Source: Altibacter sp. (lineage in GTDB: Bacteria > Bacteroidota > Bacteroidia > Flavobacteriales > Flavobacteriaceae). From it: a stretch of 64,000 nt of DNA. Shown here one piece after another: positions 16,789 to 23,965 of this stretch. Where the stretch lies: contig NZ_JAIOHK010000063.1 in assembly GCF_019913785.1 (NCBI RefSeq), forward strand, positions 1 through 64,000, written 5' to 3'. Numbering within the stretch: the first letter of the stretch is position 1; each line of letters starts with the position of its first letter. The notes under the pieces are model-generated. The model had not been told where the DNA came from. It was given only the letters and a program-made list of their open reading frames with translations, and made no database searches. The translations under genes and the position numbers were made by a program.

Positions 16789-17337
16789 ATGAAAACCTGC
16801 GCCCTATCAATTTCATTATTTAGTCTAATTTTATCAATTACATCTTGTGAGCCTTCAGAAAAACAGATAAAACTAAGTAAAGAAGCCCAGCAGTTTTTAG
16901 TATATGAACAAAATGAATCATTTAAACTAAGGAATGAACAGACGAGTGAAGTAAAAACATTTTCAGTTACTTCACTAACAATTGATTAAAAAGACACACA
17001 AGAATTGGATAATATTTCACTAGGATTAGAAAAGGACCTATTTGAGAACAGAACAATATCTTTTTCAGATGACAATAACTGCGGAGGAAGTATTTCGTTA
17101 CGTGCAAAAAAGGAGAATCAATTTGAATTTAGCATCTTTTTTTACAATTGTTTGGAGGGCCAAATTTTTACGAATCCCAAATATATAGGAGACGTAAATA
17201 TTCGTAGCCATTTATATCATGATACTTATATGCTAAAATCATTTACTTCCAAATTGTTTTATTCCCTTCAAAAAGGAATTTTAAAAATTGAGGATTTAGC
17301 AAAAGGAGAGACTCTTTCTAGCATTGTGACTAAATAA
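16789..17337 (+). pseudogene. Lipoprotein gene interrupted by one in-frame TAA
   Basis: A lipoprotein start (MKTCALSISLFSLILSITSC, lipobox Cys at 20) runs 66 codons to TAA at 16987-16989. The same frame then continues without a break (KDTQELDNISLGLEKDLF) to the stop at 17337, so the intact product would be about 182 aa. There is no frameshift, only the stop codon. The downstream half has no convincing own ribosome site. The protein family is not recognised. It may be a recent pseudogene, a sequencing error or stop readthrough; the low GC suggests an acquired gene. Confidence 0.65.
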
Positions 17338-17464
17338 GTAAAGTAGTTGGGTTATAAACAAAAATTAATACCAGTTGTTTTAGATATAAACTGCCCTGAA
17401 TAAACTCCGGAAGCTTAGTTAATTTCTATCAAAATAGCATATCTTGGAAGTTCATAAATTTTAT

Positions 17465-19141
17465 ATGCAATCAAAAAGATATGACACTATAATTATTGGC
17501 TCTGGTGCCGGAGGTCTTTCAGCGGCAATTTGTTTGGCAAAAAAAGGTCAGAAAGTTTTGGTATTAGAACAACATGAAGTGCCGGGAGGTTGGTGCCACA
17601 GCTTCTATTTGGACGGATATCGATTTACACCCGGAGTGCATTATATTGGTCAATTGGACAAAGGACAACCTACAAGTTTATTATATGAAGGTCTTGGAAT
17701 TGCAAATGATTTGGTTTTCTTTAGAATGAATCCTAAAGCCTATGAACATTGCCGGATGGGTGATGAACGATTTGATTTTCCTGGCAATTTTGATGAATTG
17801 GTTTTTAAACTTCAAGAAAAATTTCCGGCTGAAAAAAAAAATATTGCCAAATACCTAACGCTGGTTCGCAATGTGAGCAAACAACTTCAGCTAATTCCTC
17901 ACATTAAAACTTTTTGGGATCAAATTACTATTCCCTTTCGCACTAAACAAATGGGGAAGTATGCACTTTTCAGTTTAAAAAGAGTCATTAACTGGTATCT
18001 TAAAGATCCTCTTCTAAAAAAGATTTTGAATATTCAATTTGGAGATCACGGTTTGGCACCCGCTCGAGCAAGTTTTCCTTTACACTGCGCTGTAATGGAT
18101 CATTATTTTAATGGAGGTTTTTACCCAATGGGCGGTGGTGGTGCAATTATCAAAGCCATGACAAACTGCATAAAAAAGGAAGGAAGTGAAGTAAGAACGA
18201 GTACGAGGGTTCATCGCATTCTGTTAGAAGGCGATAAAAAAAAGAAGGCCATTGGAGTCCAGCTAGATAACGGTGAACAACTCTTCGCTGAGAACATCAT
18301 ATCAAACGCCGATCCGGATATTACGTATAAAAAATTAGTGGGTAGAGAAAATTTAAGGAAGCGATTGCTCAAAAAGCTTGATAAAACAAAATATTCCGTT
18401 ACTTCCCTCATGTTATTCCTAACCGTAGATATGGACGTCACGAAAGCAGGATTAGATTCTGGAAATATTTGGCTTATGGCCGAAGGAGATTTGGATGAAA
18501 TTTATGAAGAAATGCTGAAGCCAAATATTCTAGACGGAGATGAATTTTTGGGAATGTTTGTAAGCTGTACTACCCTCAAAGACCCAATTAGTTTTGATGG
18601 TAAACACCATACACTGGAAGTAATAACCTATATAGATTATGAGTCGTTTAAACAATTTGAAAATGAGGAAAGTCAGCGCTCAAAAGCCTATCTCGAATTT
18701 AAAGATCAATTGACAACAAAAATGATCAATACCCTAGAAAAAGTGCTTCCCGGGGTTAGTAATCATATTATCATTAAAGAATTGGGCACGCCAATTACCA
18801 ATAGATTCTATATTAATTCAACCAATGGAAGCGTTTATGGCACAGAGAAAACGCTGAAGCAAATAGGTCCATTTGCTTTTAAACCTAGAAGTGAAATTAA
18901 GAATTTATTTTTATGTGGAGCCAGTATCGCTTCCCATGGTATTGCCGGAGCGAGTTATTCGGGTGTACAAACCGCAGGAGAAATTTTAAACCTTAAGCAG
19001 TTTGATCTTATTCAACCCAATGAATCACAAAATATCCGCATTTATGATGCCGAAGATGATAAAGAGTATCCTTCCTGGATGCTCAAAAAAATTGAAGTTA
19101 AAAAAGCAAGACAGAAGACCCATACTATTTATACAGAATAA
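17465..19141 (+). CDS. FAD-dependent oxidoreductase, phytoene desaturase/retinol saturase (CrtI/RetSat) family
   Basis: 558 aa starting at the ATG at 17465 (MQSKRYDTIIIGSGAGGLS); an upstream TTG at 17444 is possible but less likely. The N-terminal dinucleotide-binding motif GSGAGGLSAAICLAKKGQ is followed by LVLEQHEVPGGWCHSF. The C-terminal FAD motif is NLFLCGASIASHGIAGASYSG. This fits the CrtI/RetSat group acting on polyenes. There are no other carotenoid genes nearby, so the substrate is open. An AT-rich hairpin follows at 19145. Confidence 0.85.
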   Translation: MQSKRYDTIIIGSGAGGLSAAICLAKKGQKVLVLEQHEVPGGWCHSFYLDGYRFTPGVHYIGQLDKGQPTSLLYEGLGIANDLVFFRMNPKAYEHCRMGDERFDFPGNFDELVFKLQEKFPAEKKNIAKYLTLVRNVSKQLQLIPHIKTFWDQITIPFRTKQMGKYALFSLKRVINWYLKDPLLKKILNIQFGDHGLAPARASFPLHCAVMDHYFNGGFYPMGGGGAIIKAMTNCIKKEGSEVRTSTRVHRILLEGDKKKKAIGVQLDNGEQLFAENIISNADPDITYKKLVGRENLRKRLLKKLDKTKYSVTSLMLFLTVDMDVTKAGLDSGNIWLMAEGDLDEIYEEMLKPNILDGDEFLGMFVSCTTLKDPISFDGKHHTLEVITYIDYESFKQFENEESQRSKAYLEFKDQLTTKMINTLEKVLPGVSNHIIIKELGTPITNRFYINSTNGSVYGTEKTLKQIGPFAFKPRSEIKNLFLCGASIASHGIAGASYSGVQTAGEILNLKQFDLIQPNESQNIRIYDAEDDKEYPSWMLKKIEVKKARQKTHTIYTE

Positions 19142-19144
19142 TCT

Positions 19145-19170
19145 TAAAAATGACTTACTAATCATTTTTA
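19145..19170 (+). terminator. AT-rich hairpin after the CrtI-like gene
   Basis: TAAAAATGA / TCATTTTTA stem (9 bp) with an 8-base loop, then TTTTC, four bases past the stop. Weak because it lacks GC pairs. Confidence 0.45.
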
Positions 19171-19271
19171 TTTTCATCAAAACGCTATTGCATTTGCCCT
19201 ATTTCAAGCACTTCACATTTAATTCACATTTTTTTTACATTTAATCCCATCCATTAACCAGCTGTCCCCTG

Positions 19272-19279
19272 TATATTTG
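19272..19279 (+). promoter_or_regulatory. -7 box (TATATTTG) upstream of the VF530 gene
   Basis: Exact TAnnTTTG match, 54 bases before the ATG at 19334, leaving a leader of about 45 bases. No clear -33 box. Confidence 0.5.
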
Positions 19280-19333
19280 ATAGTTAGTAACTCTAAGCTG
19301 TAGTCAATTTTAAAAGGAGTAATCATCGTATTA

Positions 19334-19600
19334 ATGGATAAAGAAAATACACCCTATAAAGAACAACCCAATAACCCGCTGCATGGAGTAAAACTGGTTA
19401 CAATACTAGAGGTGTTAGTGAAACACTATGGTTGGGAACGATTAGCAATGAAAATTAATATCAATTGTTTTAAAAGTGATCCATCTATAAAATCCAGCCT
19501 TACGTTTTTAAGAAAAACACAATGGGCTAGAGATAAGGTGGAACAGCTATACCTTGATTTAGAAAAGAAAAAAAATAAAACAGGCAACAACAAAACCTAA
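19334..19600 (+). CDS. VF530-family (DUF2132) small DNA-binding protein
   Basis: 88 aa. The whole core matches the VF530/DUF2132 family: [20 protein letters not shown], then [20 protein letters not shown] and [20 protein letters not shown]. The lysine-rich tail is variable. VF530 from Vibrio fischeri has a known structure suggesting DNA binding; the cellular role is not established. It has its own -7 box and is followed 41 bases later by a TonB-C-like gene. Confidence 0.9.
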   Translation: MDKENTPYKEQPNNPLHGVKLVTILEVLVKHYGWERLAMKININCFKSDPSIKSSLTFLRKTQWARDKVEQLYLDLEKKKNKTGNNKT

Positions 19601-19641
19601 ACTGCATTATAACGCAGTTTAGCAATAAACGATACAGAAAT

Positions 19642-20448
19642 ATGAATAAGAAGATTCTACTAGTAAGCATAGCACTTATCACACTCACTCTAATGGCCTA
19701 TGGTTTTAATTGTATGTTTGGCAGCAAAAAGGATCAAGCTGTGGCTGTTAATAGCAACAGTGTTCCTGCTGATGAACAGATCGAACAACAAGTGATTCAT
19801 CCTGCCCTACCGGCCTTTTCTTATGTTGTAGGCACACGGTTTAATAGCATTTCAAAAACTGACTTGCAAAATGCGAAATCCTTCAGTGATTTTATTGCCA
19901 AGGAGCATGCCGATCGCATCGTGTCTTACGCGTCGCTGAGTGTTATCACTTTAAAGGATGGTAACCAAACCGATAGTAATAAAACAACTAACAGTGGTGT
20001 CTTTTCAGCAGCGCAACTCGCATTGCTACAATCGTTCGATTATTCAGCCAATATTTTGATTTCGGCAAAATATACCGAGAAAAGCTTCGAGACCGGCGAA
20101 CTGCAACAAAGTATTTGGACGCCGTACCTCACCGTTGTACCTGAAAAGCAAGCGGTCTATACAACCGGCAAAGAGGCACTCCTTGACTACCTCAAAGAAA
20201 ATAGCAAGGAACAAAGGGTCATGGTGCAGAAAAATAGGCTAAAACCAGCCAGACTGAATTTTACGATCACCAAAAATGGGGCCGTTTCAAATGCCAAAAT
20301 AGTACGCACATCGGGCTATTCAACTATAGATTCCAAGATGATTGAGCTAATTAACAACATGCCGGATAGCTGGGAAGCTGCCGAAAATGCAAAAGGTGAA
20401 AAGGTAGATCAAGAACTCGTATTTTCCTTTGGAGCAGACGGTTGTTAA
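19642..20448 (+). CDS. Membrane-anchored protein with TonB C-terminal-like domain
   Basis: 268 aa with an N-terminal signal anchor (about 4-24, KILLVSIALITLTLMAYGFN). The C-terminal about 75 residues look like a TonB_C domain: RLKPARLNFTITKNGAVSNA, then KIVRTSGYSTIDSKMIELINNMPDSWEAAENAKGE shortened toward VDQELVFSF. The middle (about 50-190) is not recognised. It lacks the proline-rich spacer of true TonB, so it is more likely a periplasmic envelope protein that reuses the fold. A weak hairpin (GCAGC/GCTGC, 20470-20485) follows. Confidence 0.7.
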   Translation: MNKKILLVSIALITLTLMAYGFNCMFGSKKDQAVAVNSNSVPADEQIEQQVIHPALPAFSYVVGTRFNSISKTDLQNAKSFSDFIAKEHADRIVSYASLSVITLKDGNQTDSNKTTNSGVFSAAQLALLQSFDYSANILISAKYTEKSFETGELQQSIWTPYLTVVPEKQAVYTTGKEALLDYLKENSKEQRVMVQKNRLKPARLNFTITKNGAVSNAKIVRTSGYSTIDSKMIELINNMPDSWEAAENAKGEKVDQELVFSFGADGC

Positions 20449-20596
20449 GTAGCTTTTTAAAAAAAAGAGGCAGCATTCACGCTGCTTTCACTTCACTTCT
20501 TTAAAAAATTCTGTAGGAATGTGTAGTAGACCGCGGTTAATAACCTACCTTTAATGCACTACTAACCAGACAGCTATGTCTATAAAATTAATTCAT

Positions 20597-21181
20597 ATGA
20601 AAAGTGTAAGTATTCTAGTATTCCTAATGATCTTTATATCACTAAATGCCTGTAAAGAGACCCCCGAGAAGGCATCGGTTGAAGAAGAAGTAGAAACTAC
20701 CAAGGCCGAAGATGCTCCGGATTACGCCGCCTTCGATTCGAAAGTAGCAACCATTCGCGCCTTTGCAGCCGCACACGGTGCAGAGAACTTAGAGAAATTG
20801 TCTGAACTTCTTTCCGATACGCTAAAATGGAGCCCTCCACAATACAACGGAGGGAAATGGCTTACCAAGGCCGATCTTCTTTCAGCATTAAAGGATTACC
20901 ACGCCAATTTTGACAATATTCAGTTCATGGAGGGTATCGAGTTACCAGATACCACTGCGGGTGGCATGTGGTCCGGTTCTGTTTATCCGCAAGCTTCAGC
21001 TTCTGTTAACCCGGATGCTATTCGCGTGTACGGTACTTGGAAAGCTACGCATACCGCAAGTAAAAAGGAAATCGGCGTAAAATGGTTCGGATTATATTGG
21101 ATGAATGAGGACGGTAAAATTGCTATGGTCACCGACTATTACGATGTGAATGGAATTGCCAAGCAAATTTCAGAGAAATAA
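20597..21181 (+). CDS. Lipoprotein with SnoaL/NTF2-like domain
   Basis: 194 aa from the ATG at 20597 (MKSVSILVFLMIFISLNACK; lipobox LNAC); an in-frame ATG at 20576 adds seven residues and cannot be excluded. An acidic spacer (EKASVEEEVETTKAEDAPD) leads to an NTF2/SnoaL-like fold: VATIRAFAAAHGAENLEKLS, LSDTLKWSPPQYNGGKW, then ATHTASKKEIGVKWFGLYWMNEDGKIAMVTDYYD. Probably a periplasmic ligand-binding protein; not clearly an enzyme. Confidence 0.75.
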   Translation: MKSVSILVFLMIFISLNACKETPEKASVEEEVETTKAEDAPDYAAFDSKVATIRAFAAAHGAENLEKLSELLSDTLKWSPPQYNGGKWLTKADLLSALKDYHANFDNIQFMEGIELPDTTAGGMWSGSVYPQASASVNPDAIRVYGTWKATHTASKKEIGVKWFGLYWMNEDGKIAMVTDYYDVNGIAKQISEK

Positions 21182-21207
21182 GCACGCAATGTTATAACAA
21201 ACAAAAA

Positions 21208-21229
21208 AACCCAACCTTTCGGTTGGGTT
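21208..21229. terminator. Bidirectional intrinsic terminator
   Basis: Perfect stem AACCCAACC / GGTTGGGTT with a TTTC loop. It is flanked by AAAAAAA on the left and TTTTTTT on the right, so it can stop both the lipoprotein transcript (plus) and dnaK (minus). Confidence 0.85.
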
Positions 21230-21267
21230 TTTTTATTGCAAGCTTATGTTTTCTAACATCCAGCCGC

Positions 21268-21338
21268 TTACTTCACTTCTTCGAAGTCTATCCTTCAACT
21301 TACGCTCAGGACAGGCTACTTGACTTCTTCGAAGTCTA
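21268..21338 (-). repeat. Direct duplication of the dnaK 3' end around a short repeat insert
   Basis: The 23 bases at 21316-21338 (end of dnaK including its TAG) recur at 21268-21290 with two mismatches. Between them lie 25 bases (21291-21315) reading, on the minus strand, CCTGTCCTGAGCGTAAGTTG and AAGGA, which resembles the GTCCTGAGC...TCGAAGGA intergenic repeat of Bacteroidetes. The period is 48 bases, so the downstream copy is in the dnaK frame and again spells DFEEVK-stop. Confidence 0.8.
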
Positions 21339-23223
21339 CGTCTTCTACATCGGCATTTTCATTACCGTTCTGTGAAGCGGTATCTCCGGCATCACCTGCT
21401 GGAGCACCCTGCTGGGCTTCGGCCTGCGCCTTGTACATCTCTTCAGAAGCAGTTTTCCACGCCTCATTGATCTTGTCCAATGCCGGCTGAATTGTAGCTA
21501 GGTCTTTGGTTTCGTACGCCTTCTTTAATTCAGTCAACGCTTCTTCAATAGGCGCTTTCTTATCGGCAGAAAGTTTATCACCAAACTCTTCCAATTGCTT
21601 TTCAGTCTGGAAGATCATACCGTCGGCTTCATTCAGCTTGTCGGCAGTTTCCTTGGCAACCTTATCGGCTTCCGCATTTGCTTCGGCTTCCGCCTTCATC
21701 TTCTTGATTTCCTCTTCAGTCAATCCTGAAGACGCTTCAATACGAATATCCTGTGACTTGTTCGTGGCCTTATCGGTCGCACTTACCTTGATGATACCAT
21801 TCGCGTCAATATCGAAGGTCACTTCAATTTGAGGTGTTCCTCTACGCGCAGGTGGAATTCCATCTAGGTGGAAACGTCCAATCGTCTTGTTGTCGGTAGC
21901 CATAGCACGCTCTCCCTGCAATACGTGGATCTCCACACTCGGCTGATTGTCGGCCGCAGTAGAAAACACCTGACTTTTTTTGGTAGGGATGGTTGTATTG
22001 GCTTCAATCAAACGTGTGGATACACCGCCCATGGTTTCAATACCCAAGGAAAGTGGCGTTACGTCCAGTAACAATACATCTTTCACATCTCCGGTCAATA
22101 CACCCCCTTGAATGGCAGCTCCTACAGCTACTACTTCATCGGGATTCACTCCTTTGTGAGGTGCCTTTCCGAAGAATTTTTCTACCGCTTCCTGTACGGC
22201 AGGAATACGGGTAGAACCACCAACAAGGATAATCTCGTCAATATCTGTTTTCTTTAAACCTGCTGCCTTTAACGCAGTTTCACAAGGCTTCATAGTTCTT
22301 TTTACCAAATCATCGATCAATTGCTCAAACTTCGCCTTGGTCAAGGTCTTTACCAAGTGCTTCGGTCCACTAGCAGTAGCCGTAACATATGGCAAGTTGA
22401 TCTCGGTCTGTGCCGCAGATGACAATTCGATTTTTGCTTTTTCGGCAGCTTCCTTCAAACGTTGCAGTGCCATTGGGTCTTTTCTAAGATCCATAGACTC
22501 TTCCTTTTCAAATTCTTCAGCCAACCAATTGATAATTTTTTGATCTACATCGTCACCTCCTAAATGGGTATCCCCATCGGTTGACAATACTTCAAAAACA
22601 CCGTCACCCAATTCCAAGATAGAAACGTCATGCGTTCCTCCTCCAAAATCGAATACCACGATCTTCTGGTCTTTTCCTTTTTTATCCATACCGTAGGCCA
22701 AAGCGGCTGCGGTAGGTTCGTTTATAATACGTCTTACTTTTAGTCCTGCAATCTCACCGGCTTCTTTGGTGGCCTGACGCTGACTGTCATTAAAATAGGC
22801 CGGAACGGTAATCACCGCTTCGGTAACGTCTTGTCCCAGATAATCTTCGGCGGTTTTCTTCATTTTCTGAAGTACCATCGCACTCAATTCCTGAGGTGTA
22901 TACAAACGTCCGTCAATATCCACACGTGGGGTATCGTTATCCCCTTTCATCACTTTAAAAGCAGCGCGTTCGGCTTCACTTTTAGATTCGGTGAATTTAT
23001 TTCCCATAAAACGTTTTATGGATGAAATGGTTTTAGTAGGATTGGTCACCGCCTGTCTTTTGGCAGGATCCCCTACTTTAATTTCGCCACCTTCCACAAA
23101 GGCAATTACAGAAGGTGTTGTTCTTTTTCCTTCGGCATTCGGAATTACTGTTGGCTCGCTACCCTCCATTACGGCGACACACGAGTTGGTAGTTCCTAAG
23201 TCGATTCCAATTATTTTACTCAT
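21316..23223 (-). CDS. dnaK: Chaperone protein DnaK (Hsp70)
   Basis: 635 aa, full length. The ATPase domain has [18 protein letters not shown] at the N-terminus, [20 protein letters not shown] and [14 protein letters not shown]; the linker and substrate domain have [17 protein letters not shown]. The C-terminal tail [13 protein letters not shown] ends in the conserved EEVK. It refolds proteins with DnaJ and GrpE, neither of which is nearby, so it is monocistronic. The promoter appears sigma54-like with an upstream palindrome. The 3' end has been duplicated by a short repeat insert, yet the product is intact. Confidence 0.97.
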   Translation of the reverse strand: MSKIIGIDLGTTNSCVAVMEGSEPTVIPNAEGKRTTPSVIAFVEGGEIKVGDPAKRQAVTNPTKTISSIKRFMGNKFTESKSEAERAAFKVMKGDNDTPRVDIDGRLYTPQELSAMVLQKMKKTAEDYLGQDVTEAVITVPAYFNDSQRQATKEAGEIAGLKVRRIINEPTAAALAYGMDKKGKDQKIVVFDFGGGTHDVSILELGDGVFEVLSTDGDTHLGGDDVDQKIINWLAEEFEKEESMDLRKDPMALQRLKEAAEKAKIELSSAAQTEINLPYVTATASGPKHLVKTLTKAKFEQLIDDLVKRTMKPCETALKAAGLKKTDIDEIILVGGSTRIPAVQEAVEKFFGKAPHKGVNPDEVVAVGAAIQGGVLTGDVKDVLLLDVTPLSLGIETMGGVSTRLIEANTTIPTKKSQVFSTAADNQPSVEIHVLQGERAMATDNKTIGRFHLDGIPPARRGTPQIEVTFDIDANGIIKVSATDKATNKSQDIRIEASSGLTEEEIKKMKAEAEANAEADKVAKETADKLNEADGMIFQTEKQLEEFGDKLSADKKAPIEEALTELKKAYETKDLATIQPALDKINEAWKTASEEMYKAQAEAQQGAPAGDAGDTASQNGNENADVEDVDFEEVK

Positions 23224-23276
23224 AGTGTTATTATTATATGTGTTACGAATTCAATTTTTAGTTATGCGAGGTATAT

Positions 23277-23318
23277 GACAAGGACTATGCCAGTTGAAAG
23301 TGTCTGACATGGTGTCAG
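23277..23318 (-). promoter_or_regulatory. Sigma54-like promoter and palindromic operator upstream of dnaK
   Basis: On the minus strand 23292-23277 reads TGGCATAGTCCTTGTC. It has the -24 GG and the 5-base spacing to TTG of a sigma54 promoter (consensus TGGCAC-N5-TTGCA), with GT in place of GC at -12. Eleven bases upstream lies a perfect 6-bp-arm palindrome CTGACA-CCA-TGTCAG (23304-23318), a plausible activator or repressor site. The implied start leaves a leader of about 45 bases before the dnaK ATG. Confidence 0.5.
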
Positions 23319-23325
23319 TTTTTAT

Positions 23326-23475
23326 GGCAAGCTTCGCCTTTGGCGAGCCGGGCTTTCGGCTATATCTTTTTATTTGTCTCCGAAATTGTCATACTGAGTA
23401 TTTCAATCGCACTCAGCAAAGACGTGGAAGTACAGTCGAAAGTCTTTGCAAATAAAAAGGATGCCGCCTCAATCC
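23326..23475. repeat. Nested inverted-repeat element upstream of dnaK
   Basis: Outer arms GGCTATATCTTTTTATTTG (23358-23376) and CAAATAAAAAGGATGCCGCC (23449-23468) are about 85% complementary. Inside are CTGAG/CTCAG (about 23395-23415) and AAAGAC/GTCTTT (about 23418-23447) arms. To the left is GCCTTTGGCGAGCCGGGCTTTCGGC with its own short hairpin. The unit looks like a cruciform REP/MITE-type intergenic element. With the promoter at 23277-23318 it accounts for the whole 316-base gap between dnaK and the gene at 23540. Confidence 0.6.
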
Positions 23476-23539
23476 CTCTTGCACTCCATTATCACTTCAT
23501 TCAGCAATAATTAATATCTTTAAGGCTAATTCAATAGTC

Positions 23540-23878
23540 ATGTGGGAAGAAAAACTAAAAATATACGATCGTTTGGTAACGATGAATCCTAAATTCGAGC
23601 GACTTGGAAAGACCATGCCCTATACCGCAGCAAACACTCATATGTTCTCACTCCTCAATAAAGATGGTGAGTTGGGTATCCGACTTTCAAAAGAATCGCA
23701 GGAAAAGTTTAAAAAAGACCACAATACCACCATCTACAAGTCCTACGGTGCAGTGATGCGCGATTACGTCCTCGTTCCCGATGCCATGCTCGAAGATCTG
23801 GATCTACTCGCCAAGTATCTGGACGAAAGTTATCACTATGTGATGTCGCTAAAGCCCAATCCGCGGAAGAAGAAATAA
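23540..23878 (+). CDS. TfoX N-terminal-like small protein
   Basis: 112 aa cytosolic protein. The pattern HMFSLLNKDGELGIRLSKES, then YKSYGAVMRDYVLVPDAMLED and a lysine-rich end, fits TfoX_N/MmcQ-YjbR-like small alpha/beta domains common in Bacteroidetes. It is not a full-length TfoX/Sxy competence regulator and no competence role is implied. A TATCTTTA box about 20 bases upstream could be its -7 element. The gene precedes the polymerase cassette but has an 87-base gap containing that cassette's own promoter. Confidence 0.6.
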   Translation: MWEEKLKIYDRLVTMNPKFERLGKTMPYTAANTHMFSLLNKDGELGIRLSKESQEKFKKDHNTTIYKSYGAVMRDYVLVPDAMLEDLDLLAKYLDESYHYVMSLKPNPRKKK

Positions 23879-23914
23879 GATTTTTTAAAACACACTACTT
23901 TTTTGAAAACTTCT

Positions 23915-23957
23915 TTTGGTAAACTTGGAATTATTCCATAATTTTGGAATATATCCA
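23915..23957 (+). promoter_or_regulatory. Promoter with paired TTGGAAT operators ahead of the polymerase gene
   Basis: A -33 TTTG (23915-23918) and -7 TAATTTTG (23939-23946) are 20 bases apart, a good Bacteroidetes promoter. Two similar dyads overlap it: TTGGAATTATTCCA (23925-23938) between the boxes and TTGGAATATATCCA (23944-23957) over and after the -7 box, 19 bases apart. The ATG follows at 23966. Binding there would block initiation, as expected of a damage-responsive repressor. Confidence 0.6.
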
Positions 23958-23965
23958 GATTGTAT

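Noticed and set aside
21506-21832. Plus-strand frame opposite dnaK
   Set aside because: Antisense of the alanine/glutamate-rich DnaK C-terminal domain, no start signal.
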